Source: Variovorax sp. HW608 (GTDB taxonomy: Bacteria; Pseudomonadota; Gammaproteobacteria; Burkholderiales; Burkholderiaceae_C). From it: a stretch of DNA of 64,000 nucleotides. Shown here piece after piece: positions 27,439 to 35,423 of the stretch. Location of the stretch: contig NZ_LT607803.1 of NCBI RefSeq assembly GCF_900090195.1, positions 3,746,229-3,810,228 of the forward strand, in the 5' to 3' direction. A program made the position numbers and the translations under genes. Within the stretch, counting starts at the first letter, position 1, and each line of letters begins with the position of its first letter. The notes under the pieces are model-generated. The model saw nothing but the letters and a program-made list of their open reading frames with translations, was not told the origin of the DNA and did no database searches.

Positions 27439-27444
27439 GGCGAA

Positions 27445-28053
27445 TCACTCCTCTCCCTGCGGCCGGGGCTTGTCCAGCAGGTAATTCAGCTGGGCGCGCA
27501 CCTCGGGCCATTCGCCCGAGCGCAGGCTGTACATCACGGTGTCGCGGATCGTGCCGTCCCGGCGCAGCGCGTGGCCGCGGATCACGCCGTCCTTCCTGGC
27601 GCCGAGGCGCTCGATGGCGCGCTGCGATGCATGGTTGAAGTTGTCGGTGCGCCAGCCCACCACATGGCAGCCGAGCGCATCGAAGGCATGCGTGAGCATC
27701 AGCAGCTTGCAGGTGGTGTTGACGTGCGTGCGCTGGCAGCGCCTGGCGTACCAGGTGTAGCCGATCTCGACGCGCTTCACGGCCGGCAGGATGTCGTGGT
27801 AGCTCGTGCTGCCGAGCACCGTGCCGGTGGCCTCGTCGGTCACTGCGAAGGCGAAGCGGTTGCCGTCCTCGCGCATCTTCAGTGCGCTCTCGATGTAGGC
27901 GCGCGTTTCGTGCGGCTCTGGCACCGAGGTCACGCGGATGTTCCACAGCTCGCCGTCGGCCGCCGCTGCGCGCAGGCCTTCTTCGTGGTCGAGCGAGAGC
28001 GGCACCAGCGCGATGCCGCGCGCCTTGAGGGTGACAGGTTCGACGAAGGCCAT
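27445..28053 (-). CDS. GNAT family N-acetyltransferase (RimJ/RimL-like)
   Basis: 202 residues. Family signs: the N-terminal ARGIALVPLSLDHEEGL, the acceptor-side strand VLGSTSYHDILPAVKRVEIGYTWY, and the acetyl-CoA segment CQRTHVNTTCKLLMLTHAFDALGCHVVGWRTDNFNHASQRAIERLGARKDGVIRGH. It resembles enzymes that acetylate small molecules or protein N-termini; the substrate cannot be read. It is placed between the MoxR and VWA genes with gaps of 6-8 bases, so the three are probably co-transcribed. The ATG at 28053 gives the usual family length. Confidence 0.85.
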   Translation of the reverse strand: MAFVEPVTLKARGIALVPLSLDHEEGLRAAAADGELWNIRVTSVPEPHETRAYIESALKMREDGNRFAFAVTDEATGTVLGSTSYHDILPAVKRVEIGYTWYARRCQRTHVNTTCKLLMLTHAFDALGCHVVGWRTDNFNHASQRAIERLGARKDGVIRGHALRRDGTIRDTVMYSLRSGEWPEVRAQLNYLLDKPRPQGEE

Positions 28054-28061
28054 CGCAGCCT

Positions 28062-28904
28062 TCAGCGGTTGTGGCGCTGCATGAAGACGAGCTTCTCGAA
28101 CAGCGTCACGTCCTGCTCGTTCTTGAGCAGCGCGCCCACCAGCGGCGGCACGGCGACCTTGTCGTCCTTGCTTTGCAGCGCCTCGAGCGGGATGTCCTCG
28201 GCGACCAGCAGCTTGAGCCAGTCGAGCAGCTCGGAGGTCGAGGGCTTCTTCTTCAGGCCGGGCAGGTTGCGCACGTCGTAGAAGGTCTTCATCGCCGCCG
28301 CGAGCAGCTCGTGCTTGAGGTCGGGGAAGTGCACCGCGACGATGCTCTTCATCGTCTCCGCGTCGGGGAACTTGATGTAGTGGAAGAAGCAGCGGCGCAG
28401 GAAGGCGTCGGGCAGTTCCTTCTCGTTGTTGGAGGTGATGAAGACCACCGGCCGGTGTTTGGCGCGAACCAGCTCGTGCGTCTCGTAGCAGTAGAACTCC
28501 ATGCGGTCGAGCTCGCGCAGCAGGTCGTTGGGGAATTCGATGTCGGCCTTGTCGATCTCGTCGATCAGCAGCGCCACCGGCTCGTCGGCCGTGAACGCCT
28601 GCCACAGCACGCCCTTGACGATGTAGTTGTGGATGTCCTTCACGCGCGCGTCGCCGAGCTGCGAATCGCGCAGGCGGCTCACCGCGTCGTATTCATAGAG
28701 GCCCTGCTGCGCCTTGGTGGTGGACTTGATGTGCCACTGCAGGAGCGGCAGGTTGAGCGCCTGCGACACTTCTTCCGCGAGCATCGTCTTGCCGGTGCCC
28801 GGCTCACCCTTGACGAGCAGCGGTCGTTTGAGCGTGATGGCCGCGTTGACCGCGAGCATCAGATCCTGTGTGGCGACGTAGTTGTCTGAACCCTTGAATT
28901 TCAT
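28062..28904 (-). CDS. MoxR-family AAA+ ATPase
   Basis: 280 residues. Walker A is VKGEPGTGKTMLAEEV (about 31-46), Walker B is VALLIDEIDKADIEFPNDLL, sensor 1 is VVFITSNNEKELPDAFLRRC with the Arg finger region, and an AAA lid domain lies towards the C-terminus. MoxR ATPases act as chaperones with VWA-domain partners, and such a partner is encoded in the same operon. The start ATG at 28904 matches the family start (MKFKGSDNYVATQDLMLAVN). It is divergent from the cytochrome c4 gene, with 153 bases between the starts. Confidence 0.93.
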   Translation of the reverse strand: MKFKGSDNYVATQDLMLAVNAAITLKRPLLVKGEPGTGKTMLAEEVSQALNLPLLQWHIKSTTKAQQGLYEYDAVSRLRDSQLGDARVKDIHNYIVKGVLWQAFTADEPVALLIDEIDKADIEFPNDLLRELDRMEFYCYETHELVRAKHRPVVFITSNNEKELPDAFLRRCFFHYIKFPDAETMKSIVAVHFPDLKHELLAAAMKTFYDVRNLPGLKKKPSTSELLDWLKLLVAEDIPLEALQSKDDKVAVPPLVGALLKNEQDVTLFEKLVFMQRHNR

Positions 28905-29006
28905 GGATGGCTTCGAGCGGGATGGTTGGTTGGTGGAACACAACATCGATTCGCGATGCGAGCCGCTCGGGGAGGCCGCCGCATGGGTTCCGACAAGGGC
29001 GACCCA

Positions 29007-29012
29007 TATAAT
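29007..29012 (+). promoter_or_regulatory. Candidate -10 element (TATAAT) before cytochrome c4 gene
   Basis: A perfect TATAAT lies 45 bases before the start of the cytochrome gene. Seventeen bases upstream is TGGGTT, a weak match to a -35 box. The assignment rests on the hexamer alone. Confidence 0.4.
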
Positions 29013-29057
29013 CAAACGTTGATTTGCCCTAAAACTCCACGAGATTGTGCGCGCAAA

Positions 29058-29741
29058 ATGAAGAAGTTGTTGACCACGATGTTTGCCTTCACTGTCGCTT
29101 GCGTGACGGTCTCGGCCCAGGCACAGAAGATCACCGGCAACGCGGAAGCAGGCGCCAAGAAGGTTGCCATGTGCACCGGCTGCCACGGCATCATCGGCTA
29201 CCAGGCCAGCTTCCCCGAGATCCACAAGGTCCCGATGATTGCGGGCCAGAGCGCCACCTACATCGTTTCCGCGCTCACCCAGTACAAGGGCGGCGAGCGC
29301 AAGCACCCCACCATGCACGCCATCGCGGACACCCTGAGCGAGCAGGACATCGCCGATCTGGCCGCCTATTACAGCCAGCTCGGTCTCAAGGAAGGCGACG
29401 CGCCGCCGCCGGCCACCGCCGCCGCGCCGAGCCCGCGCGTTGCGGACCTGATCGCGCGCGACAAGGACAACTCCTGCACCAAGTGCCACGGCGCCAACTT
29501 CAACACGCCGAACGACGGCTCGGTCCCGAAGCTGGCCGGCCAGCATGCCGACTATCTCTATGTCGCGCTGAAGTCGTACAAGGTCCAGAACCGCATGCAG
29601 ATCGGCCGCGCGCACCCCGTGATGGGCAGCCAGGCGAAGAAGTTCACCAATGCGGAAATCAAGGAGCTCACGAGCTACATCAGCGCGCTGCCCGGCGACC
29701 TGAAGACGGTGCCGGAATCGCGTTTCCACGAAGCCAAGTAA
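29058..29741 (+). CDS. Dihaem cytochrome c4-type protein
   Basis: 227 residues, periplasmic. The signal peptide MKKLLTTMFAFTVACVTVSAQAQ is followed by two similar domains, each with one haem-binding motif: CTGCH (about residue 38) and CTKCH (about residue 139). Domain sequence such as PEIHKVPMIAGQSATYIVSALTQYKGGERKHPTM and its repeat PKLAGQHADYLYVALKSYK is the cytochrome c4 pattern. It carries electrons from the bc1 complex or from dehydrogenases to a terminal oxidase. A terminator follows at 29768. It is monocistronic. Confidence 0.93.
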   Translation: MKKLLTTMFAFTVACVTVSAQAQKITGNAEAGAKKVAMCTGCHGIIGYQASFPEIHKVPMIAGQSATYIVSALTQYKGGERKHPTMHAIADTLSEQDIADLAAYYSQLGLKEGDAPPPATAAAPSPRVADLIARDKDNSCTKCHGANFNTPNDGSVPKLAGQHADYLYVALKSYKVQNRMQIGRAHPVMGSQAKKFTNAEIKELTSYISALPGDLKTVPESRFHEAK

Positions 29742-29767
29742 GCCTCGCGCATCGCTTCACCAGAATC

Positions 29768-29795
29768 AAAGCCCGCCGAAATGCGGGCTTTGTCG
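29768..29795 (+). terminator. Rho-independent terminator of the cytochrome c4 gene
   Basis: Stem AAAGCCCGC (29768-29776), loop CGAAAT, stem GCGGGCTTT (29783-29791), followed by TGTCGTTTG. The arms are A-rich on the left and T-rich on the right, so it may also serve the convergent DUF1841 gene. Confidence 0.8.
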
Positions 29796-29817
29796 TTTGT
29801 GTGGCGACCGCGGCGGA

Positions 29818-30252
29818 TCAGTCCCGTGTCGCCCGCCGCTGGACGCAGGCCACGTAGCCCTCGCCATCGGGCGCGCGGCCGGCGCGCTGGCTCTCCCACA
29901 TCATCTGGCCGAGGCATTCCATGGCCTCGTGATGGGCGTCCATCAGCGAATCGCGCCGCTTGGCCAAGAGCTCGACGGCCTGCCGGATGCCGCGCGGCTG
30001 GTCGATCGAGCACTGCTCGCTGATCGACAGGTGCATCGACAGATGCAGGAACGGGTTCTCGCGCCCGTCCTTGCCGTCGTAGACGCGCAGGGCGGCCGCA
30101 TCGGCATCGGCGAGGTCGGCGTGGTATTCGGGGTGCTCGTCGATCCAGCGGGCGGCGATGATCTCGAGCGCTTCCATCGGCTCGCCGCGCCGGCTCTTGG
30201 CGAAGACGTCGCAGAAGAAGCGGCGGACTTCTTCCTGGGTGGGATTGAACAT
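29818..30252 (-). CDS. DUF1841 family protein
   Basis: 144 residues. The N-terminus MFNPTQEEVRRFFCDVFAK and the middle LHLSMHLSISEQCSIDQPRGIRQ, followed by the end segment HHEAMECLGQMMWESQR, are the pattern of DUF1841, a small conserved betaproteobacterial family with no known function. Several His/Glu residues (HLSMHL, HHEAMEC) could bind a metal; this is inference. It converges with the cytochrome c4 gene and is divergent from the LysR gene, with 62 bases between the two starts. Confidence 0.85.
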   Translation of the reverse strand: MFNPTQEEVRRFFCDVFAKSRRGEPMEALEIIAARWIDEHPEYHADLADADAAALRVYDGKDGRENPFLHLSMHLSISEQCSIDQPRGIRQAVELLAKRRDSLMDAHHEAMECLGQMMWESQRAGRAPDGEGYVACVQRRATRD

Positions 30253-30314
30253 GGGCAGAGGTTAGCACCGACCCTCACTGCGCACAGGCCGGCCCGCGGC
30301 TACATTGCCGGTTC

Positions 30315-31262
30315 ATGGATCGCCTGGAAAACATCGAGACCTTCGTGCGCGTCGCGCAGACCCAGAGCTTCGCCGAGGCCGCGCGGCAGATGCGCGTCGC
30401 CAAGTCGGTGGTCACCACTCGCGTGAAGCAGCTCGAGGACCACGTCGGCGCACCCCTTTTTCACCGCAGCACGCGCGTGGTGCGGCTCAGTGACGTGGGC
30501 CAGGCGTTCCTGCGCGACTGCACCGAACTGGTCGGGCGGGCCAACGACCTCATGGACCAGATGCGCGACGCACGCGCCGGTCCGACCGGCACCCTGCGCA
30601 TCCATGCGCTGACGGGCTTCGTGCTCGGCCACTTCGCGACGCTGCTGCGCGCGTTCCAGGTCGGCTTCCCGGACATCCACCTCGAGCTGATCGTGAGCGA
30701 TGCCGTGGTCGATCCGGTCAAGGCCGGCGTCGATTGCGCGCTGCAGATCTTCCCGGCCGCCTCGACCGAACTCGTGTCGCGTCCGCTCTTCCCGGTGCGC
30801 CGCGTGTTCTGCGCCACGCCCGAGTACCTGCGCGCGCACGGCGTGCCGGAAAGCCCGCGCGACCTGCACAAGCACACGCTCGGGCTCTATTCGGGCTACC
30901 CGACACGCGACCGCTGGACCTTCCATCACGCGGGCGAGCAGGTCACGCTCTACATGAGCGCCGCGCTCCTGACCAACAGCGTGCACCTGCTGCGCGAGTA
31001 CGCCATGGAGCACGCCGGCATCGTGTGCCTGCCCACGCTGGTGGCGGGCGACGCGATCCTGCGCGGCGAGCTGCAGGTGGTGCTGGCCGAGCACCAGCTG
31101 TCGTCTTTCTCGCTCAATGCGGTCTACGCGGGGACCTCGCGCAATGCGTTCAAGCTGCGGCTCTTCATCGAGCATCTCACGGCTGCATTCACGAAGGTGC
31201 CGCCTTGGGATGCGGCCATGATCGATCGCGGAATGATCCCCGAGGGGCTGATTGCGGACTGA
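30315..31262 (+). CDS. LysR-family transcriptional regulator
   Basis: 315 residues. The N-terminal helix-turn-helix is MDRLENIETFVRVAQTQSFAEAARQMRVAKSVVTTRVKQLEDHVGAPLFHRSTR, in the CrgA-like branch. The substrate-binding half follows, from about residue 90 (GTLRIHALTGFVLGHF) to the end. LysR-type PnpR regulators control hydroquinone clusters elsewhere. This gene points toward the hydroquinone operon but ends 830 bases before it, so control of that operon is only a possibility. It could also be autoregulatory or act on the DUF1841 gene. Confidence 0.9.
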   Translation: MDRLENIETFVRVAQTQSFAEAARQMRVAKSVVTTRVKQLEDHVGAPLFHRSTRVVRLSDVGQAFLRDCTELVGRANDLMDQMRDARAGPTGTLRIHALTGFVLGHFATLLRAFQVGFPDIHLELIVSDAVVDPVKAGVDCALQIFPAASTELVSRPLFPVRRVFCATPEYLRAHGVPESPRDLHKHTLGLYSGYPTRDRWTFHHAGEQVTLYMSAALLTNSVHLLREYAMEHAGIVCLPTLVAGDAILRGELQVVLAEHQLSSFSLNAVYAGTSRNAFKLRLFIEHLTAAFTKVPPWDAAMIDRGMIPEGLIAD

Positions 31263-31419
31263 CGCCGATCACTCGATCCGGCTCTGCAACGCCGCGGGCT
31301 GGACGGTCGCTATGCCGGACATCCTTGGTCCGTGTGAGTCCCTTGTAGTTCGGCCTTGTTGCGCGCTCTGAGTTCGATCTCGAATTGAATGATCTTGGCC
31401 GGCGGTGTGGTGCGGCACA

Positions 31420-31602
31420 TCACCAAACCCGGCGAGGATTGATGCGCACCACCTCGTCCACGGCGGGCGTTGCGAGCGCCGATTTGACGTCACCTACTTG
31501 ATACGCATCGGGCGTGATGCGTACCTCCACGGTCTGCGTCGAGGCGAAGCAGCCGGCAAGCGCCAACGATGCAGCCAAGGTCAAACTACCAGCGAGTCTC
31601 AT
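31420..31602 (-). CDS. Small lipoprotein, hypothetical
   Basis: 60 residues. Signal MRLAGSLTLAASLALAGC has a good lipobox (LAGC, Cys18). The mature part, FASTQTVEVRITPDAYQVGD and on, is about 42 residues with no recognised domain. It might be the remnant of a longer lipoprotein: the segment after the stop still reads like high-GC coding sequence but is out of frame. It borders the AT-richer stretch on its upstream side. Confidence 0.45.
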   Translation of the reverse strand: MRLAGSLTLAASLALAGCFASTQTVEVRITPDAYQVGDVKSALATPAVDEVVRINPRRVW

Positions 31603-32092
31603 ACGCCTCTAGAGACAAAACTATGAAAATTATGGAAGCCGCATCAAAGATGAGAGCGATAGCTTCAAAGATGAGAGCGATAGCGTGTCTCTTTCTTTTA
31701 TGAAACTCGTATGCGGCCACTGTGCAGATGATTATTAACAGTACGCTCATATTCCTTTCATCGGCTGGTAAATCAAGAACGGCGTCGGAAGCCTGGAGCG
31801 AGTAACGCCAAGCCTTTCAAAAATGTGAGATTTCATCCTAATTACGAGTCATTCCTCCGCGGGTAGAAATGGGCGGAAGAAATTTCTCCTGAAATAGACG
31901 AATTCGCTTGGCTCAAAGCCGGGCAGAAAAGCGGCAATTGGCAGTAGAGGTATCCCGGGTAAACCCTGCCGATTGATCGGATCCACCGAACAATGCGGCC
32001 CGCATTTGATCCCTACCAAAGGCGGGTTCCGTTTCCTAAAGTTCCTTCACCGCAGCCCGATCGCTGCACCGTTGGCACCCCAGGAGACCCAC
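31603..32092. other. Gene-poor AT-richer intergenic region before the hydroquinone operon
   Basis: About 490 bases without a gene I can support. Base composition is visibly more AT-rich than the neighbours, mostly between 31610 and 31960. It contains a 21-base tandem duplication (31644-31685), a perfect AGAAATTTCT palindrome (31877-31886), and a further candidate symmetric stretch ATCCCGGGT around 31955. It must hold the promoter of the hydroquinone operon; no convincing -35/-10 pair was identified. Confidence 0.6.
31644..31685. repeat. 21-bp tandem direct repeat
   Basis: TCAAAGATGAGAGCGATAGC occurs twice back to back with a single base difference at the 21st position. There are only two units and no spacers, so it is not a CRISPR. 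It could be a duplicated regulator site or a slippage product. Confidence 0.9.
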
Positions 32093-32602
32093 ATGACCGC
32101 TGCCTACCAGACCCGTTTCGGGTCGCTCAAGCATTACGACAAGGGCCACGTCGAGCCGATCGCCGACGACGTGCGCCACTACGCGTTTTCGAACTGCTTC
32201 GACATCGCGAACAAGAGCAAGCCCTACGAGAAGGTGGTGTTCGGCCAGAACCAGATCTATGTGCTGGAGACGCTGCGCGCCGAAGGCACGTCGCCCTGGT
32301 ACACCAGCGCGCATGACGAGTTCGCGCTGGTGATGGACGGCGAGGTCGAGGTGCACCTCGTGAAGCTCGACGCCGGCCAGACCGTGCAGGACACCGAGAA
32401 GAACGGCGCCGTGCTCGTGAAGGGCGAGCCCAAGGGCCAGACGATGGGCTGGATGAAGCTCACGCGCGGGCACCAGGGCCTGCTGCCCAAGAACACCGCC
32501 TACCAGTTCCGCGTCGCCGGCGAGCCCGGCGTCATCGTCCTTCAGACGTGCAAGGGCGACCTCTCCGTAGAGAAGTGGGCCGACATCTGCCAGACGCATT
32601 GA
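32093..32602 (+). CDS. Hydroquinone 1,2-dioxygenase small subunit (HapC/PnpC-like)
   Basis: 169 residues, about 19 kDa, cupin-like (WYTSAHDEFALVMDGEVEVHLVKL). Type II hydroquinone dioxygenases are heteromers of a 19 kDa and a 38 kDa subunit, encoded in the order small-large, and both sizes match here. The enzyme opens hydroquinone to 4-hydroxymuconic semialdehyde using Fe(II) and O2. The small subunit has no metal site of its own in the known enzymes. AGGAG precedes the ATG, and the large-subunit gene follows after 13 bases. Identity rests mainly on the partner's metal ligands and on the downstream pathway genes. Confidence 0.82.
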   Translation: MTAAYQTRFGSLKHYDKGHVEPIADDVRHYAFSNCFDIANKSKPYEKVVFGQNQIYVLETLRAEGTSPWYTSAHDEFALVMDGEVEVHLVKLDAGQTVQDTEKNGAVLVKGEPKGQTMGWMKLTRGHQGLLPKNTAYQFRVAGEPGVIVLQTCKGDLSVEKWADICQTH

Positions 32603-32615
32603 CCAGGAGACAAAC

Positions 32616-33623
32616 ATGAACGCACCCGCTGAACTCGCCAAGGTCATCGCGTCCAAGCCGGACGCCACGCTCGGCTACAAGGATTTCACGCTTGGCAGCT
32701 TCGGCTTCCACCGCGACGAGTACTTCGCCCACATCACCTGGAAGACCCGCGACGGCCGGCCGATGAGTCACACGATGGACGTCGGCAACTACCTGCGCGC
32801 ATTGATGCGCGACGTGGCCTGGGGCTTCTTCTACGGCTGGGTCAATTTCGACGACGTGGTCGGCACGGTCAACCACTACCAGTCGGTGGACCTCTACGCC
32901 GGCAGCTACAACGGCACGATGAAGGAGGCCGGCATCGACCTCTTGGAGAACTTCCCGACCGCGCAGATCCGCGCCACCTTCGAGGCGATGCTCGACGACT
33001 GGACCAACCAGACCTTCGACCCCTTCGCCGCGCCGCAGGAAACCGGCACGCCCTACGGCCGCAAGAACGGCAACAACACCGCGAAGATCACCCGCGCCCG
33101 CGAACTGGCCAAGCGCTGCGTCGGCCTGAAGGGCGACCTCGACCTGCGCAGCGACGAGCGCGGCGCCCCGATCAACCGCGCCTTCGCCGACGTGCCGCAG
33201 AGCCAGCCCGAACTGCATCCCGAGCCCGGTTTCGAGAACGAGGTGCATGCCTTCAACCTCTTCGGCTTCCTGAGCCGCTCGCAGGTGACGTGGAACCCGA
33301 GCTTCACCTCGGTCGTGAAGTACAGCTACATGTGCCCGACCACCGAGGAGCACATCCTGCCGATCATCCACGGCAACGACCGCGTCGAGTGGTTCTTCCA
33401 GATGACCGACGAGATCCACTGGGACTGCGGCGACAAGAACACCGGCAAGCCCATGGCGCGCGTGATCATGAAGGCCGGCGACATGGCCGCCATGCCCGCC
33501 TACTGCCGCCATCAGGGCTACAGCCCGAAGCGCTCGATGCTGCTGGTCTGGGAGAACGGGTCGCCCAGCCTCGTCTACGAGATCCAGAAGGGCGAGAGCC
33601 CGGAGATCCCGGTCCAGTTCTAG
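32616..33623 (+). CDS. Hydroquinone 1,2-dioxygenase large subunit (HapD/PnpD-like)
   Basis: 335 residues, about 38 kDa. The iron ligands reported for the PnpD structure (as I recall them: His256, Asn258, Glu262, His303) are all present with a constant shift of four: His252-x-Asn254 and Glu258 in IIHGNDRVEWFF, and His299 in AYCRHQGYS. The 47-residue distance between the two His is identical. It catalyses ring opening of hydroquinone next to a hydroxyl group. It is preceded by AGGAGAC and followed after 57 bases by the flavoprotein gene. The ring-cleavage product is handled by the aldehyde dehydrogenase and maleylacetate reductase further down the same operon. Confidence 0.88.
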   Translation: MNAPAELAKVIASKPDATLGYKDFTLGSFGFHRDEYFAHITWKTRDGRPMSHTMDVGNYLRALMRDVAWGFFYGWVNFDDVVGTVNHYQSVDLYAGSYNGTMKEAGIDLLENFPTAQIRATFEAMLDDWTNQTFDPFAAPQETGTPYGRKNGNNTAKITRARELAKRCVGLKGDLDLRSDERGAPINRAFADVPQSQPELHPEPGFENEVHAFNLFGFLSRSQVTWNPSFTSVVKYSYMCPTTEEHILPIIHGNDRVEWFFQMTDEIHWDCGDKNTGKPMARVIMKAGDMAAMPAYCRHQGYSPKRSMLLVWENGSPSLVYEIQKGESPEIPVQF

Positions 33624-33680
33624 TTCGCCCCGGCCCGCGCGCGGCCCGGCCGCGCGGCGCCACCACAAGGAGACATCGAC

Positions 33681-35423
33681 ATGGCAGACCCCATCCGGTC
33701 AGGTGCCGGCGCAGCCTCGCGCCGACTTTTCATGCAACAGGCAGGCATTGGCTCGGCGGCCGTCGCTGCCGCATCGCTGGGGCTGTCGGCAGCCCCCGCC
33801 GAAGCGGCACAGGCCTTCGACGCAAGCTACGACATGGTGGTCTGCGGCAGCGGCTGCGGCGGCCTGGCCTCGGCGCTCTTCTCGCGCTGGCAAGGCAACA
33901 CCGCCGTGATCCTCGAGAAGGCGGGCAGCATCGGCGGCACCACCGCGAAGGCGGCCTTCTGGTACTGGGTTCCGAACAACGAGGCCATGAAGAAGGCCGG
34001 CATCGCCGATCCGAAGCCGGACTTCCTGAAGTACGTGGCGCGGCTGTCGAATCCGCAGGGCTTCGATCCCGCACATCCGCGCTACGGCCTGACGCAGTGG
34101 GAATACGACATGTGCGGCGCCATTTACGACAGCGCCTCGCCGGCGGCCGAGCTGCTCGCCGCCAAGGGCGCGCTGCCCTACCGCCACGTGCCCGACGTGC
34201 CGGACTACTTCGCCGAACTGCCCGAGGACAAGGCGCCCAAGGGCCGTGTGCTGGTGCCGGCCGAGGCCATTCCCAGCATGTCCGACGGCGGCCTGGTCGC
34301 GGTGCGCACCATGTCGAGCAAGGCGCGCCAGGAAGGCATCCCGATCCGCACCGGCATGCGGGTGAAAAAGATCCTGCAGAACCCGGCCGGCCGCGTGATC
34401 GGCGTCGAGGCCGAGGACGAGCTCGGTGCCGTGACGCGCATCCGCGCCCGCAAGGCCGTGATCTTCGCGACCGGCGGATTCACGCACAACGTGGAACTGC
34501 GCAAGAACTTCCTGAGCGGCCCGATCTACGGTGGCTGCGCCGCACCCAGCAACGAAGGCGATTTCGTCCAGATGGCGGGTGCGCTGGGCGCCCAGCTGCG
34601 CAACATGAACTACGCCTGGAGCTGCCCCGTGCCGCTCGAGAAGGCGGTGGCCCGCGACGGATCGATGTCGGGCATGTTCTCGGTGGCCGGGGACTCGATG
34701 ATCTTCGTCAACAAGTACGGCCGGCGCACCGCCAACGAGAAGCTGCAGTACAACGAGCTGGCCCAGACCTTCTTCGAATGGGACGGCGCCAGGGCCGAGT
34801 ACCCCAACCTGGTCCGCGTCGCGGTGTGGGACCAGCGTTCGCAGGACCATTCGGCGAGCGCCGAGTACGGCCGGCTGATTGTTCCGCCGGGCACCGACGA
34901 CCGCCACGTGATCAAGGGCGCCACGCTCGCGGAGCTGGCCCGGGCGATCGACGAACGCATGGCCAAGTACGCAGGCGTGACCGGCGGTGCGAAGCTCTCG
35001 GCAGACTTCCTGCCGAACCTGCAGGCCGCGATCGCGCGCTTCAACGGATTCGCCAAGACCGGCAAGGACCTGGACTTCAAGCGCGGCGAGCGCGTGGTCG
35101 AGCTGCTGTTCAATGGCGACGTGAAAGAGGAGCCGGGCCGCAGCAACCCCACCATGTGGCCGATCTCGGACGCGGGGCCGTACTACGCCGCGCTGGTCGT
35201 GCCGGGCACCCTGGACACCAAGGGCGGCCCGAAGACGGACACGCACGGCCGCGTGCTCGATGCGCGCGACCAGCCGATCCCGGGGCTCTACGGCGTCGGC
35301 AACTGCGTGGCCTCGGCCTCGGGCCGCGCCTACTGGGCGGGCGGCGCCACGCTGGGTCCGATCATCGCCTTCTCGTACCGTGCCGCCAACGCGGCGCACG
35401 CCGAAACCGCGAGCGCAGCATGA
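33681..35423 (+). CDS. Tat-exported FAD-binding dehydrogenase, 3-ketosteroid-delta1-dehydrogenase-like
   Basis: 580 residues. The N-terminus has a twin-arginine motif SRRLFMQ and a hydrophobic segment ending APAEA, so the protein should be exported folded to the periplasm. FAD site: MVVCGSGCGGLASA (GxGxxG), EKAGSIGGTT, and the C-terminal PGLYGVGNC. Near the end is Tyr551-W-A-G-Gly555-A-T-L-G-P. It aligns with the Tyr-x-x-x-Gly of 3-ketosteroid delta1-dehydrogenases that grips the ketone. It overlaps a cytochrome c gene by four bases, a likely electron acceptor. I infer desaturation of a cyclic ketone feeding the hydroquinone pathway; the substrate is unknown. Fumarate-reductase-like activity is an alternative. 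Confidence 0.8.
   Translation: MADPIRSGAGAASRRLFMQQAGIGSAAVAAASLGLSAAPAEAAQAFDASYDMVVCGSGCGGLASALFSRWQGNTAVILEKAGSIGGTTAKAAFWYWVPNNEAMKKAGIADPKPDFLKYVARLSNPQGFDPAHPRYGLTQWEYDMCGAIYDSASPAAELLAAKGALPYRHVPDVPDYFAELPEDKAPKGRVLVPAEAIPSMSDGGLVAVRTMSSKARQEGIPIRTGMRVKKILQNPAGRVIGVEAEDELGAVTRIRARKAVIFATGGFTHNVELRKNFLSGPIYGGCAAPSNEGDFVQMAGALGAQLRNMNYAWSCPVPLEKAVARDGSMSGMFSVAGDSMIFVNKYGRRTANEKLQYNELAQTFFEWDGARAEYPNLVRVAVWDQRSQDHSASAEYGRLIVPPGTDDRHVIKGATLAELARAIDERMAKYAGVTGGAKLSADFLPNLQAAIARFNGFAKTGKDLDFKRGERVVELLFNGDVKEEPGRSNPTMWPISDAGPYYAALVVPGTLDTKGGPKTDTHGRVLDARDQPIPGLYGVGNCVASASGRAYWAGGATLGPIIAFSYRAANAAHAETASAA

Noticed and set aside
29045..29857. 270-codon frame over the cytochrome c4 gene
   Set aside because: Overlaps the clearly supported dihaem cytochrome in another frame and lacks family sequence.
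31644..31685. Possible CRISPR-like repeat
   Set aside because: Only two directly adjacent 21-base units, no spacers and no cas genes.
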